Of a stretch of 64,000 nt of DNA, positions 50,266 to 58,206 are shown piece by piece (position 1 is the first letter of the stretch; each line of letters opens with the position of its first letter). The stretch is from a virus. The position numbers and the translations under genes were made by a program. The notes below the pieces were generated by a model, which searched no databases, was not told the DNA's origin, and worked only from the letters and a program-made list of their open reading frames with translations. The stretch covers positions 1 to 64,000 of the IMG/VR virus record IMGVR_UViG_3300037502_001322, one strand, 5' to 3'.

Positions 50266-50772
50266 TTAAAGCCATTCTTTCTGACCAAACTTAGCGGTGA
50301 TTCGCTCAGCAAGGCTTGATTTCTTAATAGCGGTTTGGTCTTCTTCTTTAGATTCTTCAGCACCAACTTCCGCACCCGGATTAGCAATAGCAAACTCTTC
50401 TTTTGCTTTATTCAGTTCTTCTTGAGCTTTCTGGAGCAGACCAACCAGAGTGTCCACAACGGGATTGTCAACGTTTTCCATCAGACCTTTAACCAGTTCA
50501 TCTTTTTGTTCATCAGCAACAAAGGTCAGAGATTTGGTCAGGGATTGGAAGGACTTTTCCAGATTAGCTTTTTGAGCTTTTTCAAGTTCCTCAGCACGAG
50601 CTGCTTTCTTTTCCAGCTCTTCCATTCGCTTCAGAAGTTCCATATATTCAGCAGATTTGGTGACATCGGAAACAGGAGCTTCTGTTTTCTCTACTTCAAC
50701 CTTTTCGGCATCAACTTGAACATCTGCTTTTTCAAGCTCTTGTTCTTGCTTAACTTCAGTTTCAGAACTCAT
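50266..50772 (-). CDS. Nested scaffold protein, internal start
   Basis: A 168-residue in-frame product from ATG 50772 (MSSETEVKQEQELEKAD). AAGAGGA lies about ten bases upstream. Bases 50750-50778 are nearly identical to the start of the portal gene (26 of 29), which supports a genuine translation start. The arrangement resembles lambda C/Nu3, where the scaffold is the C-terminal part of a longer protein. Confidence 0.55.
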   Translation of the reverse strand: MSSETEVKQEQELEKADVQVDAEKVEVEKTEAPVSDVTKSAEYMELLKRMEELEKKAARAEELEKAQKANLEKSFQSLTKSLTFVADEQKDELVKGLMENVDNPVVDTLVGLLQKAQEELNKAKEEFAIANPGAEVGAEESKEEDQTAIKKSSLAERITAKFGQKEWL

Positions 50773-51396
50773 TGAGTTATCATCCTCTTGTTTTTGAATT
50801 TCTTTCTTGGGTTTAGGTTTGTTTGAATAAGATTTAGGTTTCTTAGATTTTTCAATCTCTTCGATTGATTCTTGAATCTTCAGACCTTGTTCAAACTTGA
50901 TTTGAGTTTTAAGAATCTCAAGATATTCTTTAGGGTCAACACCATTAAAGTCTTTGAATGCTTCAAGAGATTTCATAAGTTTGATATGAGAAACTTTTTC
51001 GTCCAGATATTCCCGATGTTGTTCAGGAGTATGTTCGTAGTGATTCTCTTCTTCATATTCTTCTTGTTCTTTCAGGTAATACTCAAACTCGGTTTCCATT
51101 CCAAGAAGGTGAGTCAGCTTTTCAGCATCACTCCAATAAAGACCAAAGAAACGAACAAGGAACTCTTCCATTGAAAGTTCGACAGTGACTTGAGACAAAG
51201 CTTTAAGAATATCAGCGTTAACCTCAATATCCTCTGACTTCATAAGCAGTGCAATATCTTTCCAACCATTAGCACCATGACCTTGTGCTCGGTGGCACAC
51301 AGCCAGATGGGAACCTTCGTGGTCAAAACTCACATCGGTGATTTCACTAAAATTCTCAAGGTCTTTAAGAATCTTACCTTTATTTTTGATTGCCAT
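50266..51396 (-). CDS. Head scaffold precursor-like protein, long form
   Basis: A 376-residue protein in two parts. Residues 1-208 are an unrecognised globular plus Lys-rich segment (LTHLLGMETEFEYYLKEQEEYEEE, KSKKPKSYSNKPKPKKE). Residues 209-376 are an acidic coiled coil (ELEKADVQVDAEKVEVE, LKRMEELEKKAARAEELEKA) ending in a basic LAERITAKFGQKEWL, the build of a scaffolding protein. An internal ATG at 50772 has its own ribosome site. Sits between protease and decoration genes. Confidence 0.7.
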   Translation of the reverse strand: MAIKNKGKILKDLENFSEITDVSFDHEGSHLAVCHRAQGHGANGWKDIALLMKSEDIEVNADILKALSQVTVELSMEEFLVRFFGLYWSDAEKLTHLLGMETEFEYYLKEQEEYEEENHYEHTPEQHREYLDEKVSHIKLMKSLEAFKDFNGVDPKEYLEILKTQIKFEQGLKIQESIEEIEKSKKPKSYSNKPKPKKEIQKQEDDNSMSSETEVKQEQELEKADVQVDAEKVEVEKTEAPVSDVTKSAEYMELLKRMEELEKKAARAEELEKAQKANLEKSFQSLTKSLTFVADEQKDELVKGLMENVDNPVVDTLVGLLQKAQEELNKAKEEFAIANPGAEVGAEESKEEDQTAIKKSSLAERITAKFGQKEWL

Positions 51397-51416
51397 TATT
51401 TATCCTCTTAACTTAG

Positions 51417-52172
51417 TTATTCTTTGTTATCCTGATTAACTTCAGCACGAGGTTTATGAACAATGCCTTTAGCTCCAATGCTTAAACCCCCAACCACACC
51501 AGCTTTGCGAAGCAACCACAGAGTTTTATCAAGATATTTAATCTCAGCAACCCAAGTTCCTTCTGAAACAGTGATAGGGTTATCTTCAGTTCCAAAAGTC
51601 ATTTCTTCATCAATCACATAAGTCTTAAGGATTTGAATCTGGTCTGGGGCATTCTGTAAATGGAATAGATTAGGTTGAACTATCCCTTTCTGGAGATTGT
51701 AGTTGAAGTTCTCACAAGCTTTAAGGATAGTTTCTTCACTCATCCATTCACCATGAGCATCAGGCTTGTAAGGTTCATAAACCACTTCAAGTGTTATCTG
51801 TTCTTCGTGGTTAACCGCTTTGAATAGATTTAAGTCAGAGGAAAAGCTATTAGATTTAGAATCTTTCTCGTGTTTGATTATTAAACTTTCATCTTGAGCA
51901 GATTGCTCTTGTGAACCATCTTTAATAGCACCGAAGTGATTATCTAAAAAGCTCTCAAACATTTTCAAAAGAGAACCTTTATCATTAACCACTTCATTAT
52001 CATTAGTGTTTATAACTTTTGTCTGTGCTTGTTCTATTTCTTTCTTCTTTAGAAGATTAAGATATTCAATAGATGAAAGTTTGTTATTAGGAGAATCCAA
52101 CAAACCTCCATTAAATGTTATATTATTGATATTTATAACTATATCGCTTTTCAACTTTACTAAGTTTAACAT
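51417..52172 (-). CDS. Prohead protease, XkdF-like serine peptidase
   Basis: Up to 251 residues. The C-terminal 130 residues fit phage serine protease XkdF: LEVVYEPYKPDAHGEWMSEETI, NLFHLQNAPDQIQILKTYVID, GTWVAEIKYLDKTLWLLRKAG, VGGLSIGAKG; His of FHL and Ser of LSIG are the likely catalytic pair. It processes scaffold and capsid during head maturation. The ATG at 52172 has no ribosome site and lies between the -35 and -10 of a late promoter; a TTG at 52100 after GGAGG is a better start (about 227 residues). Confidence 0.8.
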   Translation of the reverse strand: MLNLVKLKSDIVININNITFNGGLLDSPNNKLSSIEYLNLLKKKEIEQAQTKVINTNDNEVVNDKGSLLKMFESFLDNHFGAIKDGSQEQSAQDESLIIKHEKDSKSNSFSSDLNLFKAVNHEEQITLEVVYEPYKPDAHGEWMSEETILKACENFNYNLQKGIVQPNLFHLQNAPDQIQILKTYVIDEEMTFGTEDNPITVSEGTWVAEIKYLDKTLWLLRKAGVVGGLSIGAKGIVHKPRAEVNQDNKE

Positions 52173-52191
52173 AATGGAAAAGTAAAATCAA
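52163..52191 (-). promoter_or_regulatory. Late promoter TTGATT-N17-TAAACT before the protease
   Basis: On the minus strand TTGATT (52191-52186), 17 bases, TAAACT (52168-52163). It overlaps the annotated ATG of the protease, supporting a later start. A nine-base inverted repeat AATGGAAAA/TTTTCCATT (52173-52181, 52215-52223) surrounds it. Confidence 0.65.
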
Positions 52192-52232
52192 CAACTTATC
52201 AAATTGTCAACTAATTTTCCATTATTTTATTA

Positions 52233-53828
52233 TTAACTTTCTAAATTAGCGGCATCGTTATCTTGTCCAGAGTTAGCTGAACCCGTCCCTGACGGCAGAC
52301 CCTCACTCATTCCATCACCAGAGCGTGATGTCTTTTCGGGAAGAATTGCATCAAGTTCTTCAGGACTCATATCATCAGGAATGCGATATTTAAAGTCCAA
52401 CCCTTCAAGAACTTCATTAATAAGTTCAGGAACACGGGGCAGGAAACCAACAGCAGCAACACGCTGAACAGCTTTAGATGTGTTATCGATATCCAAGTCA
52501 TCCACAAGTCCGGGAAGAATCTTAGGCATATCTGAATCTTTAAGCTTAATTCCATTAAGTGCCAATAGTTGAGGAATCAGTTCACGGTTAAAGACTTCAG
52601 CGTAGTACTCAATTTTATTCAGAATGATTTGACCATATAATCCTTTCTGCAAATCACCGAGAGCATATGAGCCACCTGAACCATTCTGGCCCAGCATAAT
52701 AAAGCCAGCTCCAAAGCAGTTAAGAATAGCCTTGTGGCGTTGCTCAATCAATTGTGTGGTGTCGAACTGCTTGCCTGCACCTTCTACGCCCAAGAACTTA
52801 ATCTCGTACTCTTTAGCGGTTGTAGAGCCTTCCTGAACGTCTGAAGGGAGCATCATATAGGCTTGTTCACCAGCGTGAAGGTTAGCCACATTCTGTTGCA
52901 GCTTCATCAAAGACTTGGCTTCAGGGCCATTAGGATTAGTCACAGCAGCATCGAAGATAGCTTTAGGTGCATGAATAACAGGAACACCAGACATATCTTT
53001 AGAAACACCAACAACTTCCAAGTCCTCAATAAGGACAATCTCACGCCAAGGTTTATAGGCACCAACTAAAGAGGAACGACCTAAAGGATTACCATTAGTT
53101 GAACCGGGAGCAAACAGAAGGAACTTATTTCGAGGAATAAAAATGTCTGTGGGATTCTCCACTTGAGTTTCAAAGAAAAGATTTGACAAAGCATTCAGAT
53201 TCTTAGTAGACTGGCGACAGCCTAAAATAGTGCGTGTGTCATCATCAAACTTAAAAGGCTTAGTTTCAGATAAACTCTTTTGTGCCCTTGGTGACAATCG
53301 TTTCAGCTTATAAGGAAACTCAGGATATTCACCAGAAACATTAGCTTCATAAGCTTTAACCAGAATAGAGAATCCATATTTCTCCGCAGTCTGAGCTTCG
53401 CGAACAGCCGCTCTCATTGATGTTTCCATATTATTGAGACACCAACTAACAAACTCTGTTGCTTTCTTTGACTCTTCAGACTCAGGATTACCAACGACTT
53501 TATATTGACTGAAAGCTTTTTCAATCATAACACGTTGAACTTCAAGAGCAACCCATACTGAAGGGTGGTAGTGCATAGCATCGAAGGTTTTAAGACATTG
53601 GGGCCAACGAAGGTCAGCCTTCATTTCTTCATTAACAATATCGTTAACAGCTTTGAGACCAAGATACCCAATGTCACCAATACGCAAACGAGAGGTTGCT
53701 ACGCTCATGCTGTTAAGTTTTTCAATTTGACGCTTTACTTCTCGTTGTTGCTTCTCTTCTTCGGATAGAGGCGGTCTCCCACGCCCCCGTTTCTTGGTTG
53801 TTTTATTAACTTCGGTTTCGGAATTCAT
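52233..53828 (-). CDS. Portal protein (DUF935-like)
   Basis: A 531-residue portal. It begins with a basic AT-hook-like KKRGRGRPPLSEEEK, unusual for a portal. Core motifs: MHYHPSVWVALEVQRVMIEKAFSQY, EAQTAEKYGFSILVKAYE, RNKFLLFAPGSTNGNPLGRSSL, YKPWREIVLIEDLEVVGVSKD, NCFGAGFIMLGQNGSGGSYALGD. These follow the DUF935/Mu gp29-type order (clip, crown helix, 'GSxALGD'). It forms the DNA channel at one capsid vertex and docks terminase. GGAGAG precedes the ATG. Confidence 0.85.
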   Translation of the reverse strand: MNSETEVNKTTKKRGRGRPPLSEEEKQQREVKRQIEKLNSMSVATSRLRIGDIGYLGLKAVNDIVNEEMKADLRWPQCLKTFDAMHYHPSVWVALEVQRVMIEKAFSQYKVVGNPESEESKKATEFVSWCLNNMETSMRAAVREAQTAEKYGFSILVKAYEANVSGEYPEFPYKLKRLSPRAQKSLSETKPFKFDDDTRTILGCRQSTKNLNALSNLFFETQVENPTDIFIPRNKFLLFAPGSTNGNPLGRSSLVGAYKPWREIVLIEDLEVVGVSKDMSGVPVIHAPKAIFDAAVTNPNGPEAKSLMKLQQNVANLHAGEQAYMMLPSDVQEGSTTAKEYEIKFLGVEGAGKQFDTTQLIEQRHKAILNCFGAGFIMLGQNGSGGSYALGDLQKGLYGQIILNKIEYYAEVFNRELIPQLLALNGIKLKDSDMPKILPGLVDDLDIDNTSKAVQRVAAVGFLPRVPELINEVLEGLDFKYRIPDDMSPEELDAILPEKTSRSGDGMSEGLPSGTGSANSGQDNDAANLES

Positions 53829-53922
53829 TGAGTTTTACTCTCCGTTTGATATAATGGTTTTCAGATACGGTTGTTTGGGTATCAGAATTTACTGACTTTG
53901 TTGGACAACTATAATCAGGTTA

Positions 53923-55951
53923 TTAGAAGCTGCTCAACTTTGTCGGGCAGCTATAATCCGGAATAGCTAAGGCAGTGTGAACTTTAGATGCTGCAAGGAA
54001 GTTGAATGCTGAAGCCACAGCATCGGCCCAGTCATCGTGACGATGTGTTGAAGATCTTTCACCATCGAATGCTTCCAATTCTTTCATTAAGGCTTCATAG
54101 GTTTTAGGAGAAAATGTAGATTTAACTATTCTAACAAAACCTTGTTCTGCTGCACTTGCGAACGGTTCAAATCTCTTAAGTTTGGATTTGTTACCGGGGG
54201 TTGGGTCTTTCTTTACTGTATAACCTGTCTCTATTAAAGGTTTAGCAGAATTCTGAAACTCAGATAATCCAGAAGCACCGGGATCTACAGGAAACACTAC
54301 AACAGTGTCTGAACCATCATATTCAGCTTGCTTCCTAATAGTGACATCCCTTTCCCCTACTGATTTGCAGAATCTACCTCCTGTTTCAGTAACATCGTCA
54401 TAATTGTCTGGGTGATGGTCGCCTGTAATATAATAGAAACCATCCCGGCATTTATACATCTTACAAGAAGCTGTGAAGTCTGGGTTTTTATAAGAGACTG
54501 TTCGTTCTTTGCCAGCTTTATCCCATGCCCTTACTGATTTACAATGAAGAGGAACTTTATCTACTTCTTTAAGAAATTCTCGTTTGAAATATTTAGCACC
54601 TTTAGGTCTTGCATCCCAATTACCAAAAAGCAACTGAGCTTTATCTACTGGGTTAAGACCTTCAAGAAATGCAAGATAATCAGGATTGCTTTCAAGCATT
54701 GGAGGATTATCATATATAAGAGCAGAAATAAACTGAAAGGATATAGGTCGGACATTATCACCGAATTTCTCTTTCAATTCTTCCGAAGAGTTACCCCAGA
54801 AAAACTCGCCATCTCTTGTTATAAACCATCTAACCTTTCCATCACGTTCTGGGTCAGGGAACCCTTCATCATCCAGATACCAATCAATCAGTTCTCGTAT
54901 TTTATGATCTGGATCCGGGTTACAAGTTATAACCATGCGTGAAGGGTATTTAGAGTTGGACCTCAAGCGAGACATCATATATTCTACATTGTGTTCATGA
55001 GTGGGCGCTACACCACTCACCGGGATAGACCCAGCTACATGTTTCCATATAGATCAGACTATATCATCACCTTCAGCACTATCTGTTCAGGTGTCGTGCG
55101 CTTCGAGTGTCAATCGCTTACACTCTACTCCCTTTCGGGATAGTCGTTGAACGTTCTTCTTAAATTAAGAAGCTTCGCTGCTGATTGCCTTCGTTTATCA
55201 ACGTTAAGGTTTTCCAGCAATTCACACGATTTTCAATAACACATTTCTGTATTATGCAGCTAGTTTTAACTGAGACCACTCAAACTGAGTACCTTCATCT
55301 ACACCTATCAATGAAAACTGGGCACCTTGTATGTTATACTTATCAGACTCCCTCTCCATATGACTAAACTTTTGTTTAGCCCCAGATGGCCATATAAACT
55401 CAAGAGCTTTTTCTCTAGCTCTTGGTCTTTGGTTTAGAGGTAACTGCATATAAATACTTTTAGCTGTATCCCATATCCCTCCTCCAGATGTAATTTGAGG
55501 TGTTGTCCTGCGAAACATTATAATGTTAGTGTTAGGGTCATCTACTATAAAAAGAGGTAAAAGTTGTAGCAAGTAGGATTTACCTGACAGATGTTCAGAT
55601 TGAGTCGTTAATTCAACCCCGCACCTTTATGTGCTGCTATGCATTTCTGCACAGTTCAGACTATATCATCAACCTAAACTGAGGTTGCCTCCCGTTTCGA
55701 ATTCACTTGAACCCTACACCTTACGGTTAGTCGTTGAACCTTCTTCTCATAGAGAAGCTTGGCTGCTGATCGGCTTAGCTTAAGTTATTAAACCTTAGCG
55801 TTCCAGCAATTAAAGAGGTTATTCAATCAGTGTCACCACTGAAGGCGGCCCGTTAACCGGCGGCACCACCTGCTACAAGTATTTGTGCTGTAGAATTAAG
55901 AATCATTTCCTGCTTCTTGGAAGCAGGGGCAAATAAAGGTTGATTACTCAT
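53923..55951 (-). CDS. terL: Terminase large subunit, split by two group I introns (three exons)
   Basis: Exon 1 is 55951-55856, exon 2 is 55587-55269 and exon 3 is 54986-53923; joined they give 492 residues in frame. Exon 1 ends ...ILVAGGAAG and exon 2 begins SGKSYLLQLLP, so the first intron interrupts the Walker A loop GGAAG|SGKS (28-36). Walker B is SLIGVDE (Asp129, Glu130) in exon 2. Exon 2 ends in FEWSQL (codon split), exon 3 continues EYMMSRLRSNSKYPSRMV. Nuclease motifs are in exon 3 (VVFPVDPGASGLSEF, HRHDDWADA). It packages DNA through the portal. Confidence 0.93.
54987..55268 (-). ncRNA. Group I intron 2 in terL
   Basis: A 282-base intron without a gene. P1 is a near-perfect hairpin CAGT^TA/TAGCTG. 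Core: AATTGCTGGAAA (P), GGCAATCAGCAGC (Q), GTTCAACGACTA (R), GATGATATAGTCTG (S). It ends GAACACAATG. The last nine bases before the splice resemble those of the tape-measure intron 2 (GAACACAACG). Confidence 0.88.
55588..55855 (-). ncRNA. Group I intron 1 in terL, inside the Walker A codons
   Basis: A 268-base intron without a gene. Core: AATTGCTGGAAC (P), CCGATCAGCAGCC (Q), GTTCAACGACTA (R), GATGATATAGTCTG (S). P1 pairs exon CGGT with GCCG. It ends GAACATCTG before TCAGGTAAATCC (Ser-Gly-Lys-Ser). It shares long stretches with the capsid intron (CAGCAGCCAAGCTTCTC near Q). Confidence 0.9.
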
Positions 55952-56110
55952 CAAACCTCTCTAATAAATTGTCAAAAGTTTCTTCTGAATCAAAACCAAT
56001 CAAAACAGAGCCTCCTAAGTTTCTTCTTATCAACTTTTCAGTTAAACCTAAGAATATTTCAAATTATTCTAAATAATTTCATTAAAATATAATTTAACTT
56101 TCTAATAAAT

Positions 56111-56139
56111 ATTATATCAGCAAAACCTTTCAAAATCAA
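56111..56139 (-). promoter_or_regulatory. Promoter for the head/packaging block
   Basis: On the minus strand TTGATT (56139-56134), 17 bases, TATAAT (56116-56111). It lies about 160 bases before the terL ATG and just after a terminator, so it probably starts the late head transcript. The 5' untranslated stretch is A+T-rich with no gene. Confidence 0.7.
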
Positions 56140-56193
56140 CCTTTAACAAGAATCATTAACATCTTCTTTCCATTATCTTACCTATTAATTTCA

Positions 56194-56231
56194 GATAAAA
56201 TAAAAGCACCAACCCGTTAAGGAAGGTGCTT
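56194..56231 (-). terminator. Intrinsic terminator upstream of terL
   Basis: On the minus strand AAGCACC-(14-base loop)-GGTGCTT is followed by TTATTTTATC. It closes the small membrane-protein operon at 56250-57072. Confidence 0.75.
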
Positions 56232-56249
56232 CTTATCAACATATCTTAC

Positions 56250-56531
56250 TTATTTCTTATTAAGTTCACGAACAATTCGTTCAAACTGTTCGTTATTAAC
56301 CCAAACAACCTTATCTTGGTTGTTATCAAGACCTTTAAGCTTAACCAATTTAATTGGTCGAGCGAAGTACATCACCACAAGAATGAAACAGACTGGCCAT
56401 ACCAAAAGAGTCCACAAAAGATACCAACCCCAATGTGAACCATTGTTCTCTTCACTAATCACTTCATAGCTCTCGTATGAACTAAGAACCAGATCTTCAG
56501 CTTTAACAACTTCGCGCTTTTTGAAAAACAT
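56250..56531 (-). CDS. Small membrane protein
   Basis: A 93-residue protein with an AAAGGAGAA site. One hydrophobic helix at about 34-56 (GWYLLWTLLVWPVCFILVVMY) flanked by an acidic N-terminus and a basic-then-mixed C-terminus. Third gene of a promoter-to-terminator unit (57131-56194). Function unknown. Confidence 0.6.
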   Translation of the reverse strand: MFFKKREVVKAEDLVLSSYESYEVISEENNGSHWGWYLLWTLLVWPVCFILVVMYFARPIKLVKLKGLDNNQDKVVWVNNEQFERIVRELNKK

Positions 56532-56594
56532 AATTTATTCTCCTTTGTTTATTTGACTTCTATTTAATCCACTAACACTTAATCTTCAATAATC

Positions 56595-56873
56595 TTAACA
56601 GCTCTTGAATCGATTTACAACCACTACTTTCACTATTTTCTTATGATATTTATCTTTATAAGTGCAAGTCTTAGTTGTTCCTTGTGTCTCAATATAAACC
56701 TTTCCATCCTTCAACTGCTTACTTGAAGTTGATTTAGCTTGTGCTTCAGAGCTAAACGCTGTTGCTATCAGTAACAATGATAGCAGAACAATAACCAACT
56801 GCAAAGCCCTTTTTACTCTTGGTGTTAGAACATATGTAACTTTTCTTTTATCATAAACCTTATGACCTTTCAT
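56595..56873 (-). CDS. Small secreted or membrane-anchored protein
   Basis: A 92-residue protein. A basic start (KVYDKRKVTYVLTPRVKRA) leads to a hydrophobic stretch at about 24-42 (LQLVIVLLSLLLIATAFSS) ending in SSEAQA, a signal-peptidase-type site. The mature part is about 46 residues, basic, with two cysteines (TKTCTYKDKYHKK, NRFKSC) that could form a disulphide. Possibly a periplasmic effector. AGGAGACA precedes the ATG. Confidence 0.6.
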   Translation of the reverse strand: MKGHKVYDKRKVTYVLTPRVKRALQLVIVLLSLLLIATAFSSEAQAKSTSSKQLKDGKVYIETQGTTKTCTYKDKYHKKIVKVVVVNRFKSC

Positions 56874-56889
56874 GAGTGTCTCCTATATT

Positions 56890-57072
56890 TTACTTTGCAA
56901 TAGCTTCCTTAACTATGCGGTAAATGCAGTATACCCCAAACCCATACCAAAACCACTCAGAAGTTAACATCTCTGCTATATAGTAAAGATAGCTAACCGG
57001 TTCACTGAAGTCTATAATATTGACGTCTTCAACCATATCTTGGAATAGCTTAACAAGTTTTTCTTCTATCAT
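56890..57072 (-). CDS. Small membrane-associated protein
   Basis: A 60-residue protein, first in its unit behind a perfect promoter at 57103-57131. Acidic N-terminal half, then a hydrophobic C-terminal helix (AEMLTSEWFWYGFGVYCIYRIV). AAAGGAGAA precedes the ATG. Function unknown. Confidence 0.6.
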   Translation of the reverse strand: MIEEKLVKLFQDMVEDVNIIDFSEPVSYLYYIAEMLTSEWFWYGFGVYCIYRIVKEAIAK

Positions 57073-57102
57073 GTCAGGTTCTCCTTTTGTCTAACTGGAC
57101 TA

Positions 57103-57131
57103 ATTATAGAACATTGCCAAGAGACTGTCAA
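57103..57131 (-). promoter_or_regulatory. Consensus sigma-70 promoter
   Basis: On the minus strand TTGACA (57131-57126), 17 bases, TATAAT (57108-57103): perfect hexamers and spacing, 30 bases before the gene at 57072. Confidence 0.85.
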
Positions 57132-57170
57132 CACTTAAAACGCTATTTTGATAAATTTAGTGAATTTCAG

Positions 57171-57199
57171 GCAAAAGAAAACCCGGCACTGAGGCCGGG
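57171..57199 (-). terminator. Strong leftward intrinsic terminator, copy of the one at 8736
   Basis: On the minus strand CCCGGC-CTCAGT-GCCGGG is followed by TTTTCTTTTG. Stem, tail and the next bases (GCCTGAAAT) match the terminator at 8736-8762. It closes the terS/tRNA-Thr unit. Confidence 0.8.
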
Positions 57200-57375
57200 C
57201 GAATAAACATAGGAGAATGTTATGAATGTAAGATATAAGAGATTTAGATAAAGATTTAGATAAAGATTTATATGAAGATAATCATCAGCATTGCACTGAC
57301 TTGTTGAGAATGATGATTGTTATTATGAGAGAGGTTTATTATTATTATTTATTATCTTAAATAACTTAAACACAT

Positions 57376-57453
57376 TTCAGTTAGTGTAGAGGTAGCGAAC
57401 CAACTAACCGGAGTAAGTGCGACTCCCACCGTAACATAACGGTCCACGGTGAA
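57376..57453 (-). ncRNA. Possible structured RNA after tRNA-Thr (three hairpins)
   Basis: Minus strand: CCGT-TATGTT-ACGG, then GGAGT-CGCACTT-ACTCC (perfect five-pair, seven-base loop), then GTTAG...CTAAC enclosing GGT/ACC. It follows the tRNA-Thr on the same transcript. It is not a tRNA, since no acceptor stem or T-loop consensus forms. Between it and the terminator, bases 57210-57375 hold only A+T-rich sequence with a GATTTAGATAAA repeat. Confidence 0.4.
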
Positions 57454-57463
57454 TTCTTTTATA

Positions 57464-57539
57464 TGGTGCAGGCAAAAGGCCTCGAACCCTTGACATCCAC
57501 ATTACAAGTGTGGCGCTCTACCGACTGAGCTATACCTGC
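57464..57539 (-). tRNA. tRNA-Thr (anticodon UGU)
   Basis: Full cloverleaf with encoded CCA: acceptor GCAGGTA/TGCCTGC, anticodon stem CCACA/TGTGG with loop CTTGTAA, T-loop GGGTTCGAGGC-type. It reads ACA codons, which are common in this A+T-rich genome. It lies 74 bases downstream of terS. Confidence 0.95.
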
Positions 57540-57613
57540 TTATCTATTTTAGATATCGTTGAATCTATATCAACTAACGTTGGATTTTACAGCTAACGCT
57601 GAATCTGTACCAA

Positions 57614-57928
57614 CTAACGTTGGATAGCAACTTTAGAAATCAAAGGAATAGATTCATTAAGAGCAGGAGTTTCAGAATCTTCTTCCTCTTGCATCATCTC
57701 TTCCAGAATCTTATTTCCACGTTCAATGATAAACTTGAATGCTTGTTGTCGTGTGGCGTGTGTTGCATCTTTATCTGTCATCAAATCAACCATTCCTTGA
57801 ATGGCATTAAGATAATGAGCAACAATCATTTCATCACCTTGAAGAATAGCTTCCTGAGCTTGACGTTCAAGAGACTCTACTCGTGAAGGACGTCCACGGC
57901 CTTTCTTTTTCTTTGTGTAAATTCCCAT
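57614..57928 (-). CDS. terS: Probable terminase small subunit
   Basis: A 104-residue protein. It opens with an AT-hook-like basic stretch, KKKKGRGRPSRVESLERQA, followed by helices (LQGDEMIVAHYLNAIQGMVD, HATRQQAFKFIIERGNKILEEM) and an acidic tail. Size, basic DNA-binding start and position near terL suit a small terminase subunit that recognises the packaging site. It is separated from terL by three small genes. A late-type promoter lies upstream. Confidence 0.6.
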   Translation of the reverse strand: MGIYTKKKKGRGRPSRVESLERQAQEAILQGDEMIVAHYLNAIQGMVDLMTDKDATHATRQQAFKFIIERGNKILEEMMQEEEDSETPALNESIPLISKVAIQR

Positions 57929-57973
57929 AAAGACTTAAACCTTTAATTTTAATTATAAACTCTAACTGAATAA

Positions 57974-58002
57974 AGTTTATCATAAATAAAGTTTAAAATC
58001 AA
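57974..58002 (-). promoter_or_regulatory. Late promoter TTGATT-N17-TAAACT before terS
   Basis: On the minus strand TTGATT (58002-57997), 17 bases, TAAACT (57979-57974), about 46 bases before the terS ATG. It matches those before the J-like and protease genes exactly in both hexamers. Confidence 0.7.
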
Positions 58003-58017
58003 TATTTTAGAATTAGG

Positions 58018-58159
58018 AAAGAATGTTGTTGGAAGTTTCTTTACAACTCCTCGCATACCGAGGGACCTATTACTTGAGACCTACATTGCCGCTTTTCTTC
58101 TTAGTAACGGTTGCATCTTCAAAACCACTTAGCAGTGCACAGACTTGACAACATTCTTT
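58018..58159. ncRNA. Possible 142-base structured RNA between tRNA-Leu and terS
   Basis: A perfect 12-base inverted repeat AAAGAATGTTGT/ACAACATTCTTT (58018-58029, 58148-58159) encloses inner hairpins, among them CCTCG/CGAGG near 58052-58066. No reading frame fits. On the minus strand it would be part of the tRNA transcript. It could be a processed small RNA or a DNA site used in packaging. Confidence 0.4.
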
Positions 58160-58206
58160 ATTAAATATTAAGATATTAAGTAGGTATAATATCTTTTTGA
58201 ATTATT

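Noticed and set aside
52173-52223. Terminator after the portal gene (AATGGAAAA/TTTTCCATT)
   Set aside because: The loop of over 30 bases and lack of a U-run after the stem make an intrinsic terminator unlikely; it overlaps a promoter and may be an operator instead.
55252-55572. Separate small gene of 106 codons in the terminase region
   Set aside because: It is terL exon 2 read beyond both intron borders; its first and last codons come from intron or alternative reading.
57376-57453. Possible fourth tRNA
   Set aside because: A GTAGAGGTAGC stretch looks like a D-arm and one five-pair hairpin has a seven-base loop, but no acceptor stem, T-loop consensus or anticodon arm can be formed on either strand.
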